From an uncultured Flavobacteriales bacterium (GTDB lineage Bacteria; Bacteroidota; Bacteroidia; Flavobacteriales_D; Crocinitomicaceae): a DNA stretch of 12,604 nucleotides. A model generated the notes under the pieces. The model did no database searches. It saw only the letters and a program-made list of their open reading frames with translations, and had not been told where the DNA came from. A program made the translations under genes and the position numbers. The DNA is taken from contig CAIUKX010000365.1 of NCBI GenBank assembly GCA_903899795.1, positions 1 through 12,604 on the forward strand, read 5' to 3'. The stretch's first letter is position 1. Each line of letters begins with the position of its first letter. Below, piece after piece: positions 8,401-12,604 of this stretch.

Positions 8401-8498
8401 AAGGAGATCCTTCCAAACCATTTGTAAAGAAGAAAAAAGGACACTTCCATTGTGATACAATTGGTGAAGAAGCTTCTGAAAGTGAAAACGCTCATTGA
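5442..8498 (+). CDS. Secreted tandem amidohydrolase (imidazolonepropionase-like), N-terminal half degenerate
   Basis: This is an exported metal-dependent hydrolase of the amidohydrolase superfamily; the substrate cannot be told from sequence. A signal peptide (MKYLFLVILLISVPVFG, then Gln18) directs it to the periplasm. Two amidohydrolase-like halves follow. The first (about 30-425) has the beta-sandwich framing (NATIIVSPTKTIKNGSILI; TLEPAKLLKIEKEFGTIEKG) but no HxH: the expected site reads PSFIETYSKIG (86-96). The second (about 575-960) has the full set: HSH at 637-639 after GIIDE, His798 (ITCHSY), His824 (TFTHILE) and Asp878 or Asp879 (NSDDAE). Between them (about 430-560) is a linker rich in beta-strand. 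The C-terminus is Lys/His/acid-rich (KKKKGHFHCD, then SESENAH). At 1018 aa it is about twice a single amidohydrolase, and large tandem forms are known in Bacteroidota. The Crp/Fnr gene follows after 2 nt. Confidence 0.87.
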   Translation: MKYLFLVILLISVPVFGQELAPQNGLKPSISTYYLLENATIIVSPTKTIKNGSILIKNNEIVEVGTSVNAPAEAVEIDYTGKVIIPSFIETYSKIGMPEIQPQDRSNREQAESGKNGAYYWNKSIHPETEASLLYTINEKANEELIKMGFGLAITHVQDGLARGNGALVSLGFSNPNKQMINPSIASFYSFKAGSSRSSYPSSLMGSIALLRQTFYDLQWYSTATQKESNISLNALQKQVLHPMIFSTEDKWEIFRATKIGDEFNYPFILLGSGNEYGAMKQLKNLKNALILPINFPEAYEVKDPYMTKEIPLSELKHWELAPSNPYLLKSNNIPFSISSTGQKTAEAFWKNLHKAMERGLTAADALNALTLEPAKLLKIEKEFGTIEKGKKASFTVYDKNPFEEEAKVMEAWLLGDQKIFEVAVAQDIRGKYNVLIEGKQYPLEITGSLDRLTGKIQALKQGTDAKTGLAKTDTLTPAASIQLIGNDVTIQFNLDDDNWKGSVNLHGQSNSKLGIFEGDGTIPTGKWIKWSAIKNSKPETAAAEPNKLKVDTDFKPKIWYPNMAYGLDSLPGKQTIVIRNATVWTNEKDGILKNASVLIENGKIAYVGTGTFAVPAGALEIDAEGKHLTSGIIDEHSHIAISRGVNEGGQSITSEVRIGDVVTPDDITIYRQLAGGVTAAQLLHGSANTIGGQSALIKLKWGYSPEEMLIPNAPKFIKCALGENVKQSNYGNGTRFPQTRMGVEQVFYDGFSRAKLYQNDWNTFKQNVKHGAHPPRKDLELEALSEILNGERFITCHSYVQSEVNMLMHVADSMGFKVNTFTHILEGYKVADKMAQHGVGGSTFADWWAYKYEVNDAIPYNAKLMSDQGVVVAINSDDAEMGRRLNQEAAKTVKYGGMSEEEAWKFVTLNPAKLLHLDSRMGSIKVGKDADVVLWTTNPLSIEAKVQVTIVDGEILYDHQQDAQLQIKNQEEKARIVTKMLESNDKGDPSKPFVKKKKGHFHCDTIGEEASESENAH

Positions 8499-8500
8499 TA

Positions 8501-9079
8501 ATGAGTCAGGTCTTTTTTGACAATATCCAACAACACATTCATCTTTCGGAAGAAGAGAAAGAATTGCTTTTATCGTATTTCAAAACCAAGAAAATTCGAA
8601 AACGTCAGTTTTTATTAGAAGAAGGTGATGTATGTAAACATTCGGCATTTGTACTTTCAGGATGTCTGCGTTGCTATTTTATCGATGAAAACGGTTTTGA
8701 ACACATTCTGCAATTTGCCGTAGAAGATTGGTGGATTACCGACATGATGAGCATCATCACCCAAAATCCTTCACGTCTCAACATTGATGCTTTAGAAGAA
8801 AGTGAAATATTGCTGATCAAACGGGAAGATCAGACAGAGTTACTTGAAAAAATTCCGCAGCTTGAAAAATATTTCCGCATCAAAACCGAAAGCGGACTAG
8901 CACATATTCAGTCACGTTTATTGGAAAATTTAAGTCTTCCGGCAAAAGAACGGTATCTTAATTTAATGAAAAAATATCCGAGAATTGTTGAGAAAGTCCC
9001 TCAGAAACAAATTGCATCCTATCTGGGCATCACTCCTGAATTTTTAAGTAAAGTAAGAAAAGAGCTGGTGAAAAATTGA
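8501..9079 (+). CDS. Crp/Fnr-family transcriptional regulator
   Basis: This is a cytoplasmic DNA-binding regulator of the Crp/Fnr superfamily, 192 aa. The cyclic-nucleotide-binding-like beta-roll spans about residues 25-110 (KIRKRQFLLEEGDVCKHSAF, then VLSGCLRCYF). A dimerisation helix runs about 115-143. The C-terminal winged helix contains a recognisable helix-turn-helix, PQKQIASYLGITPEFLSKVRKEL (167-189). It lacks the Fnr four-cysteine Fe-S cluster (only Cys45, Cys55 and Cys58 are present) and the canonical cAMP-contact RE-S/T signature is not evident, so the effector is unknown. The frame opens at a TTG (8495) inside the amidohydrolase gene, but the ATG at 8501 begins 2 nt after that gene's stop and is the natural start. 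Close spacing implies co-transcription with the amidohydrolase. A likely target is itself or a neighbouring gene, but no operator could be identified. Confidence 0.87.
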   Translation: MSQVFFDNIQQHIHLSEEEKELLLSYFKTKKIRKRQFLLEEGDVCKHSAFVLSGCLRCYFIDENGFEHILQFAVEDWWITDMMSIITQNPSRLNIDALEESEILLIKREDQTELLEKIPQLEKYFRIKTESGLAHIQSRLLENLSLPAKERYLNLMKKYPRIVEKVPQKQIASYLGITPEFLSKVRKELVKN

Positions 9080-9083
9080 TGTT

Positions 9084-9122
9084 GGATGTTGGATTTTAAT
9101 TAAAAGAATGAATCAAACATCC
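9084..9122. repeat. Imperfect inverted repeat after the Crp/Fnr gene, possible terminator
   Basis: GGATGTTGGATT (9084-9095) pairs with AATCAAACATCC (9111-9122) as 12 bp with one G-A mismatch. The 15-nt loop overlaps an AT palindrome TTTTAATTAAAA (9094-9105). It starts 4 nt beyond the Crp/Fnr stop codon. There is no downstream T-run, so Rho-independent termination is only possible, not shown. The left flank carries ATGTTGGATGTT (9079-9090), which recurs at 9756-9767; the right arm recurs at 87-98. The element therefore looks like a member of a small dispersed intergenic repeat family. Confidence 0.5.
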
Positions 9123-9163
9123 TAAACTTAATCTACATTAACGTAATTTCTTAATCCAGTTTA

Positions 9164-9195
9164 TTTGATCCAGGTCGATTGCTATGTTACCTTTG
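9164..9195 (+). promoter_or_regulatory. Bacteroidota-type promoter of the yceI gene
   Basis: TTTG at 9164-9167 and TACCTTTG at 9188-9195 are separated by exactly 20 nt. Both elements match the Bacteroidota housekeeping promoter consensus (TTTG, 19-21 nt, TAnnTTTG). The transcription start is expected near 9202, giving a leader of about 25 nt that is rich in A and T before the ATG at 9227. This is the only promoter in the window with both boxes matching perfectly, and it implies that yceI is transcribed separately from the Crp/Fnr gene. Confidence 0.75.
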
Positions 9196-9226
9196 ACTTA
9201 AATAATTAATATAAAAACGAAAAGTT

Positions 9227-9751
9227 ATGGCAACGTACAAAATTGACCCAATGCACTCAGAAGTGTCTTTCAAAATTAAACACTTGATGATTTCAACAGT
9301 AACTGGAAACTTCACAACGTATGACGCTACTATTGAGGCGAATAATGAAGATTTATCGGATGCAAAATTTACCTTTGAAGCAGATATCAATAGTATCAAC
9401 ACAAACAATGAGCAACGTGACGGACATTTAAAAAGTGCTGACTTCTTTGATGCTGAAGTTCATCCGAAAATGCGATTCGTTTCTACCTCATTCACCAAAA
9501 AAGACGATTCAAATTTTGTAATGGTAGGGAATTTAACCTTAAAAGGAATTACAAATCCGGTAAGCTTGAATGTTGAATACGCTGGAAAAATGGTAGATCC
9601 TTATGGAAATGAAAAACACGGTTTCGAATTTGCAGGAAAAATCAGCCGTAAGGAATTTGGTTTGGAATGGAGTGCTGTTACTGAAGCCGGAGGAATTGTC
9701 GTATCGGACGAAGTGAAATTATTGATCAATGCTCAATTCACAAAAGCATAA
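9227..9751 (+). CDS. YceI family protein (cytoplasmic form)
   Basis: YceI-like proteins form a lipocalin-like beta-barrel that binds long isoprenoid or fatty-amide ligands; the physiological role is mostly unclear, with links to acid, osmotic and isoprenoid-quinone biology in other bacteria. The 174-aa product shows the family's features: an opening YKIDPMHSEVSFKIKHL (4-20), the VTGNF turn (25-29), FEADINSINTNNEQRDGHLKS (its core DINSINTNNEQRDGHL), FFDAEVHPKMRF (73-84), and a late block with NLTLKGITNPV (100-110) and FGLEWS (143-148). It begins with MATYKIDP and has no signal peptide, so it is probably cytoplasmic, unlike the exported E. coli YceI. A strong promoter lies just upstream. A large palindrome follows 10 nt after the stop. 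Confidence 0.92.
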   Translation: MATYKIDPMHSEVSFKIKHLMISTVTGNFTTYDATIEANNEDLSDAKFTFEADINSINTNNEQRDGHLKSADFFDAEVHPKMRFVSTSFTKKDDSNFVMVGNLTLKGITNPVSLNVEYAGKMVDPYGNEKHGFEFAGKISRKEFGLEWSAVTEAGGIVVSDEVKLLINAQFTKA

Positions 9752-9755
9752 TTTA

Positions 9756-9815
9756 ATGTTGGATGTTTTGTATGTAGGGGCAAGGTCGCGACCTTGCCCC
9801 TACATATACAACATC
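9756..9815. repeat. REP/MITE-like palindromic element, 36-nt perfect core
   Basis: Positions 9771-9806 form a perfect 36-nt palindrome with no loop: each arm is 18 nt (left arm begins TATGTAGGGGCAAGGTCG). Pairing extends outward to 9762-9767 with 9810-9815 (GATGTT/AACATC), with one mismatch (9768/9809) and one G-T pair (9770/9807), making 54 nt in all. The GC-rich core (AGGGGCAAGG) stands out from AT-rich surroundings, which suggests a dispersed repeat rather than a native terminator; similar GTAGGGGC palindromes are, from memory, scattered in many bacterial genomes. It is led by ATGTTGGATGTT (9756-9767). No T-run follows on the plus strand. It could still stop transcripts from yceI or protect their 3' ends. 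Confidence 0.8.
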
Positions 9816-9857
9816 AAAAACAGCAAGTTTCGGGTTTTTCATTCTCCCGTTTTAACT

Positions 9858-9865
9858 TAGCTTTG
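9858..9865 (+). promoter_or_regulatory. Candidate -7 box for the AraC-alkyltransferase gene
   Basis: TAGCTTTG is an exact TAnnTTTG match. A T-run at 9835-9839 lies about 19 nt upstream and could serve as a degenerate -33 element (TTTT instead of TTTG). The predicted start is near 9872, so the alternative TTG at 9873 would be leaderless while the ATG at 9882 would have a leader of about 10 nt. An imperfect -33 box would fit a gene that needs an activator, perhaps its own AraC domain, but this is inference. Confidence 0.5.
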
Positions 9866-9881
9866 TATCAAATTGAAAGGA

Positions 9882-10724
9882 ATGAAAACACAGGAAATAA
9901 TTGACTACAATCGAATTGCAGAAGCCATTGATTATTTGAAAGAGAATTTCAAGAATCAACCTAATTTAGATGAAGTAGCCGAAAAAGTTCACCTGAGTCC
10001 TTTTCATTTTCAACGTTTATTTACGGAATGGGCAGGTGTTAGTCCCAAAAAATTTCTTCAATTCCTAAGCGTGGAATATGCAAAAAGTATTCTCAAGGAA
10101 AAACAAGCAACACTATTTGACACCACACAAAAAACTGGACTTTCAAGTACTGGTCGACTGCATGATTTATTTGTGAAAATAGAAGGTATGACTCCCGGAG
10201 AATTCAAAAACGGAGGAGAAAATCTAAGAATCAACTACAGCTTTCAATCCAGTATTTTTGGAAAATTATTGATTGCTTCCACCCCAAAAGGAATTTGTTA
10301 CCTCGCGTTCACGGAAGATGGACAAGCAAGCTTCGAAGAACTGAAATCATACTTTCCAAATGCACAATTTAACGAAACAACTGATTCACTTCAACAAAAA
10401 GCGATCGCTTGTTTTTCAAAAGAAAGAACCACAACCGAAGAACTGAAACTCCACCTGAAAGGAACCGATTTTCAGCTGAAAGTTTGGAACAGTCTACTCA
10501 AAATTCCTTTGGGAGAATTATCCAGTTATGGCAAAATCGCATCAACCATTGAAAGTCCAAAGGCCTCAAGAGCTGTCGGTACAGCCATTGGCGATAATCC
10601 CGTTGCATTTTTAATTCCTTGCCATCGGGTCATTCAATCCAGCGGAACGTACGGTCAATACCGTTGGGGAAGTATTCGTAAAAAAGTTTTGATTGGTTGG
10701 GAGGCAGCACAGATTGTTGAATAA
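9882..10724 (+). CDS. AraC-domain / O6-alkylguanine-DNA alkyltransferase fusion (Ada-like)
   Basis: This is a bifunctional regulator and DNA-repair protein: the C-terminal domain transfers an alkyl group from O6-alkylguanine to its own cysteine, and the N-terminal domain should bind DNA. In 280 aa, an AraC-type double helix-turn-helix covers about residues 11-110 (LDEVAEKVHLSPFHFQRLF at 29-47; the second ends in GMTPGEFK). A Methyltransf_1N-like region follows at about 116-190. The alkyltransferase DNA-binding domain (195-275) has ASRAVGTA with the arginine finger (Arg230) and the active-site IPCHRVI with Cys247. The Ada N-terminal zinc domain that reads methyl-phosphotriesters is absent, so the protein resembles a half-Ada. 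The frame could open at a TTG (9873), but the ATG at 9882 fits the promoter better. The stop is 2 nt from the convergent neighbour's stop. Confidence 0.9.
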   Translation: MKTQEIIDYNRIAEAIDYLKENFKNQPNLDEVAEKVHLSPFHFQRLFTEWAGVSPKKFLQFLSVEYAKSILKEKQATLFDTTQKTGLSSTGRLHDLFVKIEGMTPGEFKNGGENLRINYSFQSSIFGKLLIASTPKGICYLAFTEDGQASFEELKSYFPNAQFNETTDSLQQKAIACFSKERTTTEELKLHLKGTDFQLKVWNSLLKIPLGELSSYGKIASTIESPKASRAVGTAIGDNPVAFLIPCHRVIQSSGTYGQYRWGSIRKKVLIGWEAAQIVE

Positions 10725-10726
10725 CA

Positions 10727-12574
10727 TCACTTTAATGCACATTGCTCACAATAAAACGCTTTCAATTTTGGGTCCGACAATAAATTAAACGTCGTAGACA
10801 CCCAACTGCAAAAAACGATTCCATCCTTTTCGCAGGCTTTTTTGACGATCTTCATGTAATTGATTCCTTTCGTTTTTCGAAGTTCACTCGCCGAAGTGGT
10901 CTTGAATAAGATATAAGCACAGTTTTTGGAAAGCTCTGGATTATCAATTTCCTTGTAGAGTGTTTGAAGTGTCAGATCAAATCTCCCCCAATGATTGTAG
11001 AACTGTGTCAATTCTTCCAATTCTTTCATCGATAACTTTTGCTTTTTGAAATACGATTCGATGTATTCAAATTTTGGCTTGATCGATTTGTAATCGTTGA
11101 TTTGGGTATAGTATTCAATCGTTCCGATATTGAAATCCAACTGAATTACCGTCGGACAACTTTGCTGAATCGACGCCAATACTTTCTCAGCTCGTGAAGG
11201 ATGCAGCACTTTCGCCAATTTGCTGTTCTCGACGTCCCATTTATTGAGTAATTGCTTACAAGTTCTCGCATACAAATACAGCAGATTTTGCTTTGCTAAA
11301 GCATCCAACTGATCGGAGTTCAGCAACCAATGGCGAACATAGCGAATCAATTGTTCGGACTGAAAATTGTCGGTAATGGATAAAACCGCCGAAGCATTGG
11401 CAACCAAAGAAGGATAATTCAATAATTGAGTCACTGTATTTTCATCCTGCAGCAAAAAACAAAACAATTTTGTTCGATACAAACTATCCAACGCCTTGTT
11501 TGCCAGAGGTTCATTTTTCTCCAGTAAGGCTGTTTGCAAATTCATCGTTAAAAATTTCTTGGTCTCCTTTTTATCCACAAATCCATTGTAATAGATGGTT
11601 GCATTGGATCTTCGCTGAGCATAATACAAAGAATCCCAATTGTTTCTTTTGTCCAGCATCAACACTTTTCGAATAGAATCGTGCTTCAATCGGGTGATCG
11701 ATTCTTTTCCCAACATTTCCAATTGAATCATACACTTTTCCCAATTTTCTTTGGCCTGTATGATTATCTTGGAAGTTTGATTCTTTTTTAAAATCTCACT
11801 TTTCATGAATTCAGCCCGCTTCGTGTGCAGCATCTGATTGTTGACAGAATCTCCTTCTATGGAACTATAACTGGTGATTTCAATGGAATGCACTTTGTCA
11901 CTATAAGCCGGAATGAGATCGTGAATTTTAGTCGTGGTGATATTCCTTTGAAACTGAAAAAAGATTTCTTTTGACGAGATCACACCGTTCTCAATGAAAT
12001 CAGTCGTGGGCTCAACCTTCGTTTGCAATTCATAGGGAATCGGTTCAAACGTTCGATGTGGAATTTGAACCGGACTGGACCAATGACAAGCAGTACCGTT
12101 TTTGATGATGATGATCGCTGGGACTATTGTTTCATTTTTAAAATCTTCAGGAATGGTTGCTACCTGACCCAGGTACCGATTGGGATTATTGGCTGTATTG
12201 GCTTTGATGAGAGCATCTCTATAGATCGGCTCCAACAATTTTCCTTTGTAAATCGGGGAATTCTGAAGACTGTTTTCTGCACCACAGGCAAATTGAGATG
12301 CTGTTAAAAGATCAATCACCAAACCATCTTTCGGATCTTTGAAAATTTCTTTGATGTGCTCAATATTGTGATAGGTCAAAACAACTTTTCCGTTTTCGAT
12401 CGCAATGGAGTTTCCGACAGTTGTTAACGCATTTTCAGAAACCATTAAATTCTTGCATTCTACCGAAGAGGGTTTTAATCCGTAGGTATTATCGGATTGA
12501 GCTCTGGCTTGTGCAACGAAAAAAACACTTAATAAGGCAATCGAAATCCAAAATTTAGATAGTTGTTTTCTCAT
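10727..12574 (-). CDS. Secreted protein of unknown function with a cryptic OmpA-like segment
   Basis: I do not recognise this 615-aa protein as a named family. A signal peptide (MRKQLSKFWISIALLSVFF, ending AQARA before Gln26) sends it out of the cytoplasm; there is no lipobox and no further transmembrane segment. Residues about 200-262 resemble an OmpA-like peptidoglycan-binding fold: a strand SKEIFFQFQ, a helix with HDLIPAYSDKVHSIEI, the phrase SYSSIEGDSVNNQMLHTKRA, then a helix. The rest (about 340-615) is mostly helical, with TPR- or SEL1-like pairing (for example NHWGRFDLTLQTLYKEIDNP at 527-546). Twelve cysteines are present, including a C-terminal CEQC (609-612). No type IX secretion C-terminal domain is visible. 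It has its own candidate promoter just upstream and is convergent with the alkyltransferase gene (2 nt between stop codons). Confidence 0.72.
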   Translation of the reverse strand: MRKQLSKFWISIALLSVFFVAQARAQSDNTYGLKPSSVECKNLMVSENALTTVGNSIAIENGKVVLTYHNIEHIKEIFKDPKDGLVIDLLTASQFACGAENSLQNSPIYKGKLLEPIYRDALIKANTANNPNRYLGQVATIPEDFKNETIVPAIIIIKNGTACHWSSPVQIPHRTFEPIPYELQTKVEPTTDFIENGVISSKEIFFQFQRNITTTKIHDLIPAYSDKVHSIEITSYSSIEGDSVNNQMLHTKRAEFMKSEILKKNQTSKIIIQAKENWEKCMIQLEMLGKESITRLKHDSIRKVLMLDKRNNWDSLYYAQRRSNATIYYNGFVDKKETKKFLTMNLQTALLEKNEPLANKALDSLYRTKLFCFLLQDENTVTQLLNYPSLVANASAVLSITDNFQSEQLIRYVRHWLLNSDQLDALAKQNLLYLYARTCKQLLNKWDVENSKLAKVLHPSRAEKVLASIQQSCPTVIQLDFNIGTIEYYTQINDYKSIKPKFEYIESYFKKQKLSMKELEELTQFYNHWGRFDLTLQTLYKEIDNPELSKNCAYILFKTTSASELRKTKGINYMKIVKKACEKDGIVFCSWVSTTFNLLSDPKLKAFYCEQCALK

Positions 12575-12592
12575 TGTTCTTTCTTTTTACAT

Positions 12593-12600
12593 CAAAAATA
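12593..12600 (-). promoter_or_regulatory. Candidate -7 box for the 615-aa secreted protein gene
   Basis: The minus strand reads TATTTTTG, an exact TAnnTTTG match, 18 nt before the ATG at 12574. Transcription would start near 12586. The -33 element would lie beyond the right end of the window and cannot be judged. Confidence 0.5.
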
Positions 12601-12604
12601 TAAA

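Noticed and set aside
8495..8500. TTG start for the Crp/Fnr gene
   Set aside because: It overlaps the amidohydrolase stop and adds only two residues; the ATG at 8501 is the simpler start.
9756..9815. CRISPR repeat
   Set aside because: The palindrome occurs once, with no regularly spaced copies or spacers and no cas gene nearby.
10727..10960. Type IX secretion C-terminal sorting domain on the 615-aa protein
   Set aside because: The C-terminus is helical and cysteine-rich, without the beta-sandwich pattern or the closing basic-residue motif of T9SS cargo.

Overview
The window (about 12.6 kb, AT-rich) reads as ordinary chromosomal DNA from a member of the Bacteroidota, most likely the Flavobacteriales. 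A Crocinitomicaceae/Fluviicola-like host is my guess from protein style only. The evidence is a PorW/SprE-type lipoprotein of the type IX secretion/gliding system, several copies of the Bacteroidota promoter box TAnnTTTG, weak or absent Shine-Dalgarno sequences, and a 4-helix 'cytochrome b-like' protein of a type common in this phylum. I see no rRNA, tRNA, CRISPR array, transposase, integrase or phage gene.

Layout. 1-239: non-coding, with a hairpin and a promoter candidate. 240-3344 (+): porW/sprE-like lipoprotein gene followed after 3 nt by a bactofilin gene. 3352-5326 (-): a tightly overlapping three-gene unit, in transcription order a four-helix membrane protein (putative b-heme), a lipoprotein cytochrome c, and the GTPase HflX. 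Its last stop codon is only 7 nt from the bactofilin stop. 5442-9079 (+): a 1018-aa secreted tandem amidohydrolase followed after 2 nt by a Crp/Fnr-type regulator. 9227-9751 (+): a cytoplasmic YceI-family protein behind a near-perfect Bacteroidota promoter. 9882-10724 (+): an AraC helix-turn-helix domain fused to an O6-alkylguanine-DNA alkyltransferase. 10727-12574 (-): a secreted 615-aa protein of no recognised family with a cryptic OmpA-like segment, convergent with the alkyltransferase gene and 2 nt from its stop.

The genes form several independent small units rather than one pathway: PorW (secretion/gliding) with bactofilin (cytoskeleton); two small haem proteins with HflX (ribosome rescue under stress); amidohydrolase with a Crp-like regulator; and a DNA alkylation response protein. 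Six of the ten starts needed moving downstream from an upstream TTG or a longer frame to an ATG, and in four cases a signal peptide, lipobox or promoter box supports the choice.

The most notable non-coding features are a 54-nt inverted repeat (perfect 36-nt core) after the yceI gene, and a short repeat family (ATGTTGGATGTT / AATCAAACATCC) in three intergenic gaps. I found no clear defence system or novel multi-gene system. The best leads are the haem-protein/HflX unit, the AraC-alkyltransferase fusion that lacks the usual Ada sensor domain, and the OmpA-like secreted protein.
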